Assembly: GCA_002483425.1 (NCBI GenBank)
Contig: DLHW01000071.1
Span: 32,699-96,698 of the forward strand
From: Methylococcaceae bacterium UBA7658
GTDB taxonomy: Bacteria > Pseudomonadota > Gammaproteobacteria > Methylococcales > Methylomonadaceae
Length of the DNA: 64,000 nt
Direction: 5' to 3'
Below, piece after piece: positions 35,794 to 45,151 of the stretch. Each line of letters starts with the position of its first letter. Position 1 is the stretch's first letter. A program made the position numbers and the translations under genes. The notes below the pieces were generated by a model. It was given only the letters and a program-made list of their open reading frames with translations, did no database searches and was not told the DNA's origin.

Positions 35794-37572
35794 CTAACCG
35801 TTCCAGCCGGATAACCATTCATTGAACCATTCCGCCGGTTTAATATTTAACCAATGGCCGAGGTTATAGCGCAAATCAGTATACGAAAGCCTCGCGATAG
35901 CGTTTTCATCGATTGTTATCATCGAATCCGGAGTTCCTTTATAAACAATACCGACCCCATGATCGCAGTCCAATACCGCCGCAAATAAATCCGGTCTGAA
36001 CGCCCTTAAATGGATAATCGTTTTATAGACGTCTCCCGTCCAGTTGCCGGTAAAGCCCGGCGTAACGCGCGCAAGCTCAAGCGACGGCTCGGCCTCCGCT
36101 TCCGAGGCAGGTAAACAGTCGTGCATAACAATGACACCGTTGGGTCTCAAATAACGCAAGCAATTTTCGACATCTTTCAGCGCTTGCTCGTAGGTGTGCA
36201 ATCCGTCGATTAAAGCAATATCAATGCCGCCATCTTTGACATCTTTTGGGGGTGAACGAAAAAAATCGTCGCTCGTTATTTCAAAAAACCGGTGCCCCGG
36301 AAAATTATTATTACCGCACGGAGTTTTTAACGCCGGATCGACAGCGAGTTTATCCTGAATATCGATTTGAAATAGGTTGATTCCGCGTTCGACGCCGATT
36401 TCTAAATAACGCTTATAGGCTTTTAAATCAATCAGGTTTTGAATGACAGTGGTACGTTCGATTACCCCCGTCTTTAACTTGTTGTGCAATAAAGCGCGAA
36501 AACCGGCTTCGGCTTTTGCTTGTTCGCCGCTCTTCCACAACGTCAGATAACCGTTCGTTTTATGCAACTCAACCTTGGGATCTTTAATACTGAGTTGCTC
36601 CAAAACGGCAAGCATCAACGCCGGAAAATTTTGGCTGCCTGCTAAAGATGCGATCTTTTTTAATTGCGGAACTTCAGCCGGTAATAATTGCGCATAAACT
36701 GTTCGATGTTGCGGCGGCAATGCTTCAAAAACCTTACCCGCTAGTTCTACACTGGCGGCGGCTAACGGTCCCGCGCCAAGGAGGGCAACCGTATGCTCGG
36801 CAGCGGCAAGCCATGCTTCCTCGTTGGAGAGAATCTCAACCATACGTTGTCTTAATCCGATATTATTCTGACATCTTTCAATTCCAAGACGGTAAACCAT
36901 AAACAACTGATCTTCTTTGCCGCGGTTTGTCAATTGCTCAGCTAAATTGATATAGTATTCAGGACTTTGCGGCTTGTTTTTAAGCGCGTTGAAATAGATA
37001 GTAAAGGCAACATCTTTACTCGATTGGCTTGGGAATGAATTATTATCGCCTTCGATCAGCGGCTTCTGAAAAACTGCAAACGTATCTTGCCACTCGCCGA
37101 AGCCGATATCGCAAAATATCTCGATAGCCGAAAAACCGGACGTCCGTGCCAACGCTCGCATGCTATCCGGATAGAAGCGCCAGCAATCGACCGGAAACCG
37201 GTGTTCTTTTCCGGAAGAAGGCACGATAAGACAAAATAAGCCGCCCGGTTTAAGCACACGGTAGATTTCGGAAAAAGTCTGCCAAGGAAACTCGATATGT
37301 TCCAACGCTTGACCCGACACAGCAACGTCAAAACACGCATCTTCGAGCGAATTCCAGACATAGGGATTATCGACGAGGATATCGACATTGTTACCGGGTT
37401 CTATGTCCAAACCTTGATAACGCCAGCGAGGATTTTGAAAATGTTCGCGATAGGTTTTGTGGCCCAATACCGATTGCGCGCCAATATCGGCAATATTGAG
37501 TTCGGCGTCTTTATACGGACTAAGATACGTCGTTACAAAACCGCGCATTTTGTTATAAGAAGTTTCGTGCAT
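35794..37572 (-). CDS. Protein with two SAM-methyltransferase domains around a repeat-like middle
   Basis: A 592-residue cytosolic protein. The N-terminal domain (about 1-175) is a methyltransferase-11-like fold with IADIGAQSV, FDVAVSGQALEHIEFP and RVLKPGGLFCLIVP. The middle (about 195-390) is helical and TPR-like. The C-terminal domain (about 390-585) resembles methyltransferase_24: YLEIGVERGINLFQID, DIALIDGLHTYEQALKDVE and LRPNGVIVMHDC. Such proteins are often found near surface-glycan genes. No glycan cluster is adjacent here. Substrate unknown. Confidence 0.75.
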   Translation of the reverse strand: MHETSYNKMRGFVTTYLSPYKDAELNIADIGAQSVLGHKTYREHFQNPRWRYQGLDIEPGNNVDILVDNPYVWNSLEDACFDVAVSGQALEHIEFPWQTFSEIYRVLKPGGLFCLIVPSSGKEHRFPVDCWRFYPDSMRALARTSGFSAIEIFCDIGFGEWQDTFAVFQKPLIEGDNNSFPSQSSKDVAFTIYFNALKNKPQSPEYYINLAEQLTNRGKEDQLFMVYRLGIERCQNNIGLRQRMVEILSNEEAWLAAAEHTVALLGAGPLAAASVELAGKVFEALPPQHRTVYAQLLPAEVPQLKKIASLAGSQNFPALMLAVLEQLSIKDPKVELHKTNGYLTLWKSGEQAKAEAGFRALLHNKLKTGVIERTTVIQNLIDLKAYKRYLEIGVERGINLFQIDIQDKLAVDPALKTPCGNNNFPGHRFFEITSDDFFRSPPKDVKDGGIDIALIDGLHTYEQALKDVENCLRYLRPNGVIVMHDCLPASEAEAEPSLELARVTPGFTGNWTGDVYKTIIHLRAFRPDLFAAVLDCDHGVGIVYKGTPDSMITIDENAIARLSYTDLRYNLGHWLNIKPAEWFNEWLSGWNG

Positions 37573-37674
37573 AGTACGGAAATAAAAATATTAAAAGGGT
37601 GTTGGCTTCGATCCGGTTATAAAAACATCGGTTTGATGCTGAGTAGTATTAAAGTGTAGCTGCAAGAAAGCGGT

Positions 37675-39570
37675 TTATAAGACGTCTTTTGCGGCCGTCA
37701 AGCGTTCTTCCGCTTCCATCCAATCGGCTTCCGCCGCGTCGAGAGCTTTATCGATTTCGGCTTTACGCACCAGCAACTGTTTTAGATGGTCTTTTTTCGA
37801 TTCGGCGTAGAGCGCGGGATCGGTCAATTCAGTTTCTAACCGGCGTTGCTCGTTGTGGTAAAGCTCAACCGCTTGTTCGGCTTTTTTGAGTGCATCCAAC
37901 AACGGCTTGTGTTTTTGCCGGTGTTCGGCATCCAGCTTGCGCTGCTCTTTGCGAGACAAAACAGCAACCGCTTCATCCTGAGTTTTGTCTTCGGCCCTCT
38001 TACGTTCCCCCAGCCAATTCCGGTAATCGTCGAGATCGCCGTCGAACGGCTGGACTTTGCCGTCAGCCACCAGCAAAAACCGGTCGGTAACGGTTCGCAG
38101 CAAGTGCCGGTCGTGCGAAATAAGCACAATAGCGCCTTCATAATCCTGTAATGCCACACTCAAGGCTTGGCGCATTTCCAAATCCAAATGGTTGGTCGGT
38201 TCGTCCAGTAATAAAAGGTTGGGGTTTTTATAAACCAGTAAGGCCAAAACTAACCGGGCTTTTTCCCCGCCGGAAAACGGCTTGACCGGTTCTAGCACCT
38301 TATCACCTCGGAAATCGAAACCGCCCAAAAAATTACGCAATTCTTTTTCGGTCGCGGTCGGGTCGAGTTTTTGCAGATGCCAAAGCGGGCTTTCCTCCAA
38401 GCGTAATTGCTCCAATTGATGCTGGGCGAAGTAACCGGCATTCAACGCCTCGGCTTCAAGCAGTGTTCCCAATAAAGGCGGCAACTCACCCGCCAAGACT
38501 TTTATCAAACTCGATTTGCCCGTCCCGTTTGAGCCCAGCAAACCGATCCGATCGCCGGGCGAAATAGATAAATTGGCGTTTTTAATAATGGTGGCCTGTC
38601 CGTAGCCGATAGCCGCTTCTTCCAATTGAAGCAACGGGTTCGGCATTCGTCCGGGTGCAGGAAAACTGAAATCGAACGGCGAATCGACATGCGCCATCGC
38701 AATGATTTCCATACGCTCCAGCGCCTTAATCCGGCTCTGTGCTTGCCGCGCCTTGGTGGCCTTGGCCTTAAAGCGATCGACGAAACTTTGAATATGAACG
38801 ATTTCGCGTTGCTGTTTAAGGTAAGCGGCTTGTTGTTGCGCCAGTTTTTCCGCCCGCATTTTCTCGAACGCCGAATAATTGCCGGTGTAGATATCGGCTT
38901 TATTCTGCTCGATGTGAACGATATGGCTGGTTATCGTATCGAGAAAATCCCGGTCATGCGAAATCAACAGTAACGTGCCGTCGTATTTGCACAACCAATC
39001 TTGCAGCCAGATCACAGCGTCTAAATCCAGGTGATTGGTCGGCTCGTCCAGCATCAACACGTCGGAACGGCACATCAACGCCTGCGCCAGATTCAGCCGC
39101 ATCCGCCAGCCGCCGGAAAAAGCATTCACCGGATTATGTTCCTGCTCCGCCATAAAGCCTAAGCCGTTCATCAAGCGCGCCGCTTTAGACTGGGCGGCAT
39201 AACCGCCTATGGTTTCCAGGGCGGCATGGAGTTCGGCTTGTTTTAAGCCGTCATGAGCGGTTTCCGCAAGGGATAACTCTTGTTGCAAGCGCCGTAATTC
39301 TTTATCCCCATCCATCACATAATCGATTGCCGAACGCGGCACGGCCGGCGTTTCTTGCGCGACATGGGCAATCTCCAAGCCGGGCGGCATGGAAAAATCG
39401 CCTTCGTCGGAATGCAGTTCAGTCCTGATTAAAGCAAATAAGCTGGATTTGCCAGCGCCGTTAGCGCCGGTAAAACCCACTTTTTGACCTTTATGAATAA
39501 TGAATGAAGCATTGGAAAACAAAACCCTTGCGCCCCGGCGCAGAGCAATTTTATTAAAATTTAACATCAA
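37675..39570 (-). CDS. yheS: ABC-F family ATPase, YheS-like
   Basis: A soluble protein with two ABC ATPase domains, 631 residues, close to E. coli YheS (637). The Walker A motifs are GANGAGKSS and GSNGTGKSS; the signatures are FSGGWRMRL and FSGGEKARL; Walker B is LMLDEPTNHLDL and LLLDEPTNHLDL. The linker and a charged coiled-coil C-terminus (EQAVELYHNEQRRLETELTD) fit the family. ABC-F proteins act on ribosomes. It has no membrane domains. Confidence 0.92.
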   Translation of the reverse strand: MMLNFNKIALRRGARVLFSNASFIIHKGQKVGFTGANGAGKSSLFALIRTELHSDEGDFSMPPGLEIAHVAQETPAVPRSAIDYVMDGDKELRRLQQELSLAETAHDGLKQAELHAALETIGGYAAQSKAARLMNGLGFMAEQEHNPVNAFSGGWRMRLNLAQALMCRSDVLMLDEPTNHLDLDAVIWLQDWLCKYDGTLLLISHDRDFLDTITSHIVHIEQNKADIYTGNYSAFEKMRAEKLAQQQAAYLKQQREIVHIQSFVDRFKAKATKARQAQSRIKALERMEIIAMAHVDSPFDFSFPAPGRMPNPLLQLEEAAIGYGQATIIKNANLSISPGDRIGLLGSNGTGKSSLIKVLAGELPPLLGTLLEAEALNAGYFAQHQLEQLRLEESPLWHLQKLDPTATEKELRNFLGGFDFRGDKVLEPVKPFSGGEKARLVLALLVYKNPNLLLLDEPTNHLDLEMRQALSVALQDYEGAIVLISHDRHLLRTVTDRFLLVADGKVQPFDGDLDDYRNWLGERKRAEDKTQDEAVAVLSRKEQRKLDAEHRQKHKPLLDALKKAEQAVELYHNEQRRLETELTDPALYAESKKDHLKQLLVRKAEIDKALDAAEADWMEAEERLTAAKDVL

Positions 39571-39588
39571 TGAAAGACGATAATTAAA

Positions 39589-39900
39589 TTACGTTACAAC
39601 GATTAATCGTTTATTATTACGAAAATAGATAGTTAGGCTTTTTACCTTATCATATTCAAAAGACTTTAGCTTAGAAAAGACAGAACACTGAAGATAAGGC
39701 CGAACTTTTTTAACCGTATACTCGTAATGCACTGGGCCAGTAACTATTTTAAAGGGATTAAGGTAATTTGTCCTGGTGTTCGTTAATCGTAGAACAGACA
39801 TCGGTCTATACGGTACCACTTTAAAAAAATGATTAAGACTCGCCAATATTGTCTGAACGGCTTTATATTTCAGATCAAATAACCCTGCTTCCCAAACCAA
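39589..39900 (-). CDS. Doubtful 103-codon frame between yheS and nrdR
   Basis: It fills the gap between divergent yheS and nrdR on the minus strand. It starts with TTG, has no clear ribosome-binding site, and its product is basic and unrecognised. The nrdR promoter must lie in the same interval, which argues against a gene. Listed so that the interval is accounted for. Confidence 0.15.
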   Translation of the reverse strand: MVWEAGLFDLKYKAVQTILASLNHFFKVVPYRPMSVLRLTNTRTNYLNPFKIVTGPVHYEYTVKKVRPYLQCSVFSKLKSFEYDKVKSLTIYFRNNKRLIVVT

Positions 39901-39925
39901 TTAGCTTGATGATTTCAAAAGAATT

Positions 39926-40378
39926 ATGAGATGCCCTTTTTGCGCCGCGCAAGATACGCGGGTGATCGACTCCCGGTTAGCAAACGAAGGCGATCATGTC
40001 AGACGACGGCGCGAGTGCATCGCCTGTAAGGAACGCTTCACCACCTTTGAAACCGCGGAGTTGATTTTGCCGAGAGTCGTTAAGCGCAATGGTATCCGCG
40101 AACCTTTCGACGAAACCAAATTGCGTTCCGGCATGTTGCGCGCCTTGGAAAAACGCCCTGTCAGCAGCGACGCTATCGAAGCCGCTATTATCCGCATCAA
40201 AAAAGACTTATTGTCCAGTGGGGATCGGGAAGTGAAGGCGCAAGAACTCGGTGAAAAAGTAATGCAGGAATTAAAGCTTTTGGATCATGTCGCTTTCGTC
40301 CGGTTTGCGTCCGTGTACCGCAGCTTTCAGGATGTCAGCGAATTTACTGACATGATCCAGGATTTGCAAAAAAAGTAA
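39926..40378 (+). CDS. nrdR: Transcriptional repressor NrdR
   Basis: ATP/dATP-sensing repressor of ribonucleotide reductase genes, 150 residues. The N-terminal zinc ribbon has [17 protein letters not shown] and [16 protein letters not shown] (four Cys). The ATP-cone follows ([20 protein letters not shown]). It starts the nrdR-ribD-ribE-ribB-ribH-nusB string, a standard order, with ribD starting one base after its stop. Confidence 0.97.
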   Translation: MRCPFCAAQDTRVIDSRLANEGDHVRRRRECIACKERFTTFETAELILPRVVKRNGIREPFDETKLRSGMLRALEKRPVSSDAIEAAIIRIKKDLLSSGDREVKAQELGEKVMQELKLLDHVAFVRFASVYRSFQDVSEFTDMIQDLQKK

Positions 40379-40379
40379 G

Positions 40380-41573
40380 ATGCCGGCGCAGGATATTCAA
40401 GATGCCCGCTTCATGGCGCGGGCTTTATATTTGGCAAGGAAAGGCTTATACACCACCGATCCGAATCCCCGAGTAGGCTGTGTGCTGGTCAAAGAAGGCA
40501 GGATTATCGGTGAAGGCTGGCACAAACGCGCAGGGCAACCCCATGCCGAAGTCGAAGCCTTAGCCAATGCGACAGAAGACACAACAGGTGCGACCTCTTA
40601 TGTAACCTTAGAACCTTGCAGCCATCATGGACGGACACCGCCGTGTTGCGAAGCTTTAGTTAAAGCGGGTATCAACCGGGTGGTTGCCGCCATACAAGAC
40701 CCTAACCCAAAAGTTGCGGGACAAGGTTTTGCCTATCTTAAAGCCGCAGGGATTGAAGTAAGTTGTGGCGTATTGAAAGCAGATGCGCTTGTATTAAATC
40801 GTGGCTTTATCTTACGGATGACCGAAAACCGCCCGTTTGTCCGCAGCAAACTGGCAATGAGCCTGGATGGTCGCACCGCAATGGCATCCGGCGAAAGCCA
40901 ATGGATTACCTCATCAGAAGCCAGGGCGGATGTGCATCGCTTGCGGGCGCAAAGTTCGGCGATATTGACTGGCGTCAATACCGTGCTTGCGGACGATCCC
41001 TCGTTAACTGCGCGGATAGAGCAAGATGTTGTCCAACCCATTCGGGTAGTGCTGGATTCCAACCTACAAATGCCGCCATCGGCGAAGATATTAACTTTGC
41101 CCGGACGAACACTTGTCTTGACTTGCAAGCAGATGCAAACAGAAAGCTCTTTGGATACGATTCCGTCCGTGGTTCAACAAGCTCACCACGAGCGAAATCA
41201 AAATAAAGCCGTTCGTCCTGATCTGGTTGAAAGGCGGTTCATTGCTTTACAAAATACAGGTGCAGAAATTTATCAATTGCCCGAAAAACAAGGTCGGCTT
41301 GACCTTGCCGAAGTGATGAAGTTTTTGGCCGGACAGGCAATCAATGAAATATTGGTTGAAGCGGGTGCGGTGTTGAATGGCGCGCTATTGGCTGAAAATC
41401 TGGTTGATGAATGGATTATCTACATGGCTCCGAAAATTTTAGGTGACCAAGGTAAGGGATTATTTCATTTGCCGAAGTTGGAGAAATTGGCCGATTGTAA
41501 AAACCTCAGAATAACTAATTTTCAACAAGTTGGAAAAGATATAAGATGGATTTGTAAATCAGACAAGCAGTAG
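40380..41573 (+). CDS. ribD: Riboflavin biosynthesis deaminase/reductase with an inserted segment
   Basis: Bifunctional second and third steps of riboflavin synthesis. The deaminase half has the zinc ligands HAEVEAL and EPCSHHGRTPPC. The reductase half has FVRSKLAMSLDGRTA, ITSSEAR and EILVEAGAVLNGALL. At 397 residues it is about 30 longer than E. coli RibD (367). The excess maps to about residues 250-287, where DNA encoding VVQQAHHERNQNKAVRPDLV is an imperfect palindrome of the REP-like type seen at 16.7 kb. The frame is kept. The insertion is in the reductase half, between a conserved beta strand (RTLVLTC) and TGAEIYQLP. Confidence 0.93.
   Translation: MPAQDIQDARFMARALYLARKGLYTTDPNPRVGCVLVKEGRIIGEGWHKRAGQPHAEVEALANATEDTTGATSYVTLEPCSHHGRTPPCCEALVKAGINRVVAAIQDPNPKVAGQGFAYLKAAGIEVSCGVLKADALVLNRGFILRMTENRPFVRSKLAMSLDGRTAMASGESQWITSSEARADVHRLRAQSSAILTGVNTVLADDPSLTARIEQDVVQPIRVVLDSNLQMPPSAKILTLPGRTLVLTCKQMQTESSLDTIPSVVQQAHHERNQNKAVRPDLVERRFIALQNTGAEIYQLPEKQGRLDLAEVMKFLAGQAINEILVEAGAVLNGALLAENLVDEWIIYMAPKILGDQGKGLFHLPKLEKLADCKNLRITNFQQVGKDIRWICKSDKQ
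41171..41234. repeat. REP-like palindrome inside ribD
   Basis: The left arm (41171-41194, TTCAACAAGCTCACCACGAG) and right arm (41210-41234, CGTTCGTCCTGATCTGG...) match in inverse orientation at about 18 of 23 positions around a 15-base AT-rich loop. The arms resemble the units at 16715-16856. Inside ribD it is translated without a stop. Confidence 0.65.
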
Positions 41574-41632
41574 GAGATTATTTTTTTTGGATAGATTCCA
41601 TTAGTTTTCCTTTATATGTAACAGAGGTGGTC

Positions 41633-42490
41633 ATGGATTTTATTAATGAAGAATTTGAAGCTTTTAAATCATCCGTAAATAGGATGCGTTGGTTTATCAT
41701 TACTTCGGTTGTAATATCAGCTTTAATTTTAATTCATACCTATATAGAACAATTCAGTTTTCAAGAGCATCAGTTAGCATCGATTTATGGACACAGATTA
41801 GATGTTAAAACAAGTGACCTCCAAAATTGCAGAAAAGAGTTTATTAAAGCTCACGACTTAAAAATAGCTCCTCCTGACAAATGCAGTAATGTATCAGAAA
41901 AAATATTAGAACAAATAAAAACAGGTAATATCGAAGATTTAAGAAAAAAATACTCAACATTGAAATTCGAAATTAAACGAACTAATAATACACTTAGAAA
42001 TACTGAACTTGGAAAAAGACAAATGCCTCTTTTGGGAATTGAAGTCCCAACAAATGATTTTTTGAATGTAATGTCATTAATGTCAACTGTTATTGTGGTA
42101 GGCGTTTGGGTGAATCTTCTAGGCGTTCATGCTTCATTGAATGCGTTAAAAAAGCATAATGAACCAAAAATTATTGAATTAGCTCGTTTAAACACATTAT
42201 TTTTAACACATTTAGAAACTGAAAGTGGTCAACTTTTAGCAAAAATAGTAAGGTTGATTGTAATATGGCTTCCATTTATTTCTATATTAACATCGGTGTT
42301 TATTTCCATTATGATGATTGTTATTGAAAAATATGTAAATAATGAGGAGTCATCTTTTTATGGAACTTTAGGTTATGTGTTATTTAATGTTATTTTTATT
42401 TCTTTGGTTATTGGTGTTCATTTCTGGATCGCATTTGAATGTAGATATTTAATAAAAGATATTAATAGTTTTTTTGACACAAAATCATAA
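41633..42490 (+). CDS. AT-rich membrane protein gene inserted in the rib operon
   Basis: A 285-residue protein not recognised by family. The ATG at 41633 has GAGG 5 bases upstream. Predicted layout: helix 1 at about 18-38, a soluble helical region with two Cys (NCRKEF and DKCSNV) at about 40-140, then helices at about 145-170, 207-237 and 243-267. The gene is visibly more AT-rich than the flanking rib genes and uses many AAT, AAA and TTA codons, which points to recent acquisition. It lies between ribD and ribE, where those genes are normally adjacent, and follows their direction. No mobile-element ends are seen. Confidence 0.7.
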   Translation: MDFINEEFEAFKSSVNRMRWFIITSVVISALILIHTYIEQFSFQEHQLASIYGHRLDVKTSDLQNCRKEFIKAHDLKIAPPDKCSNVSEKILEQIKTGNIEDLRKKYSTLKFEIKRTNNTLRNTELGKRQMPLLGIEVPTNDFLNVMSLMSTVIVVGVWVNLLGVHASLNALKKHNEPKIIELARLNTLFLTHLETESGQLLAKIVRLIVIWLPFISILTSVFISIMMIVIEKYVNNEESSFYGTLGYVLFNVIFISLVIGVHFWIAFECRYLIKDINSFFDTKS

Positions 42491-42504
42491 GATTACTCAT
42501 TAAA

Positions 42505-43164
42505 ATGTTCACCGGAATAATCGCCGCCATCGGCAAAATTGCAAACTTAGAAAATAAAGGCGGTGACTGCCGCTTAACCATCAACACGGGAAAACTACCA
42601 TTATCAGATACCCAACTAGGCGACAGCATCGCTGTTAACGGCGTGTGCTTGACGGCCATTGAACTCAGTAAGCAGCATTTTTGCGCGGATGTTTCCAATG
42701 AAACCCTGTCCAGATCGACGTTAAAAAATGCCGTAGCCGGATCGCCCGTCAATCTGGAACTGGCGCTCAAGCCGACGACACGCATGGGTGGTCATATCGT
42801 CAGCGGTCATGTTGACGGCATCGGCGAACTTACCGAAATTGAACCGGATGCCCGTTCTGTCCGGCTGACGTTTAAAGCCCCCAGCGAGCTGGCAAAATAC
42901 ATCGCCGAAAAAGGCTCGATCTGTATTGACGGCATCAGCTTAACCGTGAATTCAGTCAATGGCCCTACGTTTAACGTCAATATTGTGCCGCATACCTTAA
43001 AAGAGACGACTTTGGCGGACATTAAAGTAGGCGATAAGGTGAATCTTGAGGTCGATTTATTGGCTCGTTATCTGGAACGCTTATTGTTGGGCGAAAAAGC
43101 CGCACACACCAAGTCTGTAATAACGGAGAAATTCTTACAAGACACCGGTTTTTTACCTGGTTAA
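42505..43164 (+). CDS. ribE: Riboflavin synthase
   Basis: Dismutates two 6,7-dimethyl-8-ribityllumazine molecules into riboflavin. 219 residues in two lumazine-binding barrels: MFTGIIAAIGKI with VNGVCLTAI in the first; GGHIVSGHVDGIG with IDGISLTVN and IVPHTLKETTL in the second. It is separated from ribD by the inserted AT-rich gene, 14 bases upstream. Confidence 0.96.
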   Translation: MFTGIIAAIGKIANLENKGGDCRLTINTGKLPLSDTQLGDSIAVNGVCLTAIELSKQHFCADVSNETLSRSTLKNAVAGSPVNLELALKPTTRMGGHIVSGHVDGIGELTEIEPDARSVRLTFKAPSELAKYIAEKGSICIDGISLTVNSVNGPTFNVNIVPHTLKETTLADIKVGDKVNLEVDLLARYLERLLLGEKAAHTKSVITEKFLQDTGFLPG

Positions 43165-43201
43165 TCGTTGGTTACCCAAAAAATTCGACTCATCAATCAA
43201 A

Positions 43202-43495
43202 ATGGACGACAAACTTCAAACTATCAGTTGCGACCGGCACAGCGAAACCCTTTGTGCTGTTGTTTGCCGTCATCTGGTAAATAGCAACGGTCATCCTTTA
43301 GGTTTTGTCGAGAACAGTTCCGAACCGGACGACTTGCAAGGCTGGTGCTACGCCTGCGAATATTTTTTTCAGCAACAAGACGAAATGACCGAGGAATTTA
43401 AGCGTTTTTGCGACATTGCCGTAGTCTGTATAAATTGTTATGCCGATATCAAAGCCAAACACAGCTTAAGCGCCTTGTTCGGTGCTAACGCCTGA
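43202..43495 (+). CDS. Small Cys-rich protein of unknown function
   Basis: A 97-residue cytosolic protein with about eight Cys: SCDRH, LCAVVCRH, WCYACEYF and CDIAVVCINCY. The paired CxxC/CxxH-like spacing suggests one or two zinc sites. No catalytic motif is seen. It lies between ribE and ribB with gaps of 37 and 12 bases and is in frame with the operon, so it is probably co-transcribed with the rib genes. Not recognised. Confidence 0.6.
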   Translation: MDDKLQTISCDRHSETLCAVVCRHLVNSNGHPLGFVENSSEPDDLQGWCYACEYFFQQQDEMTEEFKRFCDIAVVCINCYADIKAKHSLSALFGANA

Positions 43496-43507
43496 TTTTT
43501 GAACATT

Positions 43508-44644
43508 ATGAATACGATCGAAGAAATTATCGAAGATTTACGCCAGGGCAAGATGGTCATCATCATGGATGACGAAGACCGCGAAAATGAAGGTGATTTG
43601 GTCATGGCGGCGGCGTTTACCCGCCCGGAAGACATCAACTTTATGGCGCGGTACGGGCGTGGCTTGATTTGCTTAACATTAACCAGCGAGCGCTGCCAGC
43701 AATTGCGTTTGCCGTTAATGATTAATGAAAACAAGACCACACATTCGACTAATTTCACCGTATCTATTGAAGCCGCCACCGGCGTGACCACAGGTATTTC
43801 CGCGGCGGATCGCGCCCGTACCGTACAATGCGCGGTTGCAACCGCTGCCAAACCGGAAGACTTGGTGCAACCCGGCCACATCTTTCCCTTGATGGCGAAA
43901 TCCGGCGGTGTCTTGAACCGGGCAGGACATACCGAAGCCGGTTGCGACCTCGCGCGGCTGGCAGGCGTAGAACCAGCCGCCGTCATCGTCGAAATCCTCA
44001 ACGACGACGGCTCGATGGCGAGGAAACCCGATCTGGAAAAATTCGCCCAGCACCATAACCTAAAAATCGGTACAATCTCCGACCTGATTCATTACCGCAT
44101 TCAGCATGAAAACACCCTGGAACGCATCAGCGAATGTTCATTCCCGACAGAATTCGGCGATTTCAAGCTATTTGCGTACCAAGACCGCAACGACAACAAT
44201 TTGCACCTGGCCTTGGTGATGGGCAATGTTGCCGACGGCAAACCGGTTTTAGTCCGTGTTCACGCCCGTAATTTGATCGACGACGTATTTTCATCCAAAC
44301 GTTCCGACCGCAGTATTCCGATGCGGGTTGCCATGCAAAAAATCGCCAAGGAGGGCCGCGGCGTACTGGTCGTCATCCGGCAAAGCGAAAGCAACAAAAG
44401 CCTGGTGGAATTGATTCACCGCTACCAGCTTGAGGATAACGGTGTGTCGCCGCCAATACCTGAAGCCCCGGATTGGCGCATGACCGGTACAGGCGCGCGC
44501 ATCTTGTCAGACCTTGGCGTCTATAAACTGAAAGTGCTGGGCGCACAGAAAAAATACGTCGGTCTCGCCGGTTTCGACATGGAGGTGACCGAGCATGTCA
44601 GCTGCGATGTTTGGGAAGAGCCGGAACCCGTTAAAATAGTTTAA
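43508..44644 (+). CDS. ribB: 3,4-dihydroxy-2-butanone 4-phosphate synthase with degenerate GTP cyclohydrolase II domain (RibBX type)
   Basis: The N-terminal half (about 1-200) is a full Rib[29 protein letters not shown] and [14 protein letters not shown]. The ATG at 43508 is used instead of the TTG at 43499. The C-terminal half resembles GTP cyclohydrolase II but has [20 protein letters not shown], lacking the three zinc Cys of the active enzyme (normally in a VHSECLTGDVF-x-CDCG context). It is therefore likely inactive as a cyclohydrolase, as in the proteobacterial RibBX variant. A separate ribA should exist elsewhere. Confidence 0.9.
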   Translation: MNTIEEIIEDLRQGKMVIIMDDEDRENEGDLVMAAAFTRPEDINFMARYGRGLICLTLTSERCQQLRLPLMINENKTTHSTNFTVSIEAATGVTTGISAADRARTVQCAVATAAKPEDLVQPGHIFPLMAKSGGVLNRAGHTEAGCDLARLAGVEPAAVIVEILNDDGSMARKPDLEKFAQHHNLKIGTISDLIHYRIQHENTLERISECSFPTEFGDFKLFAYQDRNDNNLHLALVMGNVADGKPVLVRVHARNLIDDVFSSKRSDRSIPMRVAMQKIAKEGRGVLVVIRQSESNKSLVELIHRYQLEDNGVSPPIPEAPDWRMTGTGARILSDLGVYKLKVLGAQKKYVGLAGFDMEVTEHVSCDVWEEPEPVKIV

Positions 44645-44676
44645 ATTTAAAATTCAAGAAATCATTGAGAACAAGC

Positions 44677-45150
44677 ATGTCTGAAATCACTACATTCGAA
44701 GGCAATTTAACCGCGCAAGGCCGTACGGTGTGCATCGTCGCATCGCGCTTTAACAGCTTTATCGTCGAGCAACTGCAAGCAGGCGCCATCGATGCTTTAG
44801 TCCGTCACGGCGCCGACCGGGCGAACATCCATATCGTCAAAGCACCCGGCGCGTTTGAATTGCCGCTGGTAGTGCAACGGGTAGCTGCGGCTAAAAAATA
44901 CGACGCCATCATCGCCATCGGAGCAGTTATTCGCGGCGGCACCCCGCATTTCGAGTATGTCGCGGGCGAATGCGTGAAAGGTATTGCCCAAGTCTCGTTG
45001 CAATTCAGCGTCCCCGTCAGCTTCGGGGTATTGACGGTAGACACCATCGAGCAAGCCATCGAACGCGCGGGCACCAAAGCGGGTAACAAAGGGGCGGAAG
45101 CGGCAATGTCGGCCATTGAAATGATGAGTTTGCTGGACAATTTAGCCTAA
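44677..45150 (+). CDS. ribH: 6,7-dimethyl-8-ribityllumazine synthase
   Basis: Penultimate step of riboflavin synthesis, forming an icosahedral or pentameric shell. 157 residues from ATG 44677 (the TTG at 44665 is less likely). Motifs: [42 protein letters not shown] and [17 protein letters not shown]. All active-site residues expected in these motifs are present. nusB starts one base after its stop. Confidence 0.96.
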   Translation: MSEITTFEGNLTAQGRTVCIVASRFNSFIVEQLQAGAIDALVRHGADRANIHIVKAPGAFELPLVVQRVAAAKKYDAIIAIGAVIRGGTPHFEYVAGECVKGIAQVSLQFSVPVSFGVLTVDTIEQAIERAGTKAGNKGAEAAMSAIEMMSLLDNLA

Positions 45151-45151
45151 C

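Noticed and set aside
39571..40380. FMN riboswitch before the rib genes
   Set aside because: No RFN-element-like conserved blocks seen before nrdR, ribD, ribE or ribB.
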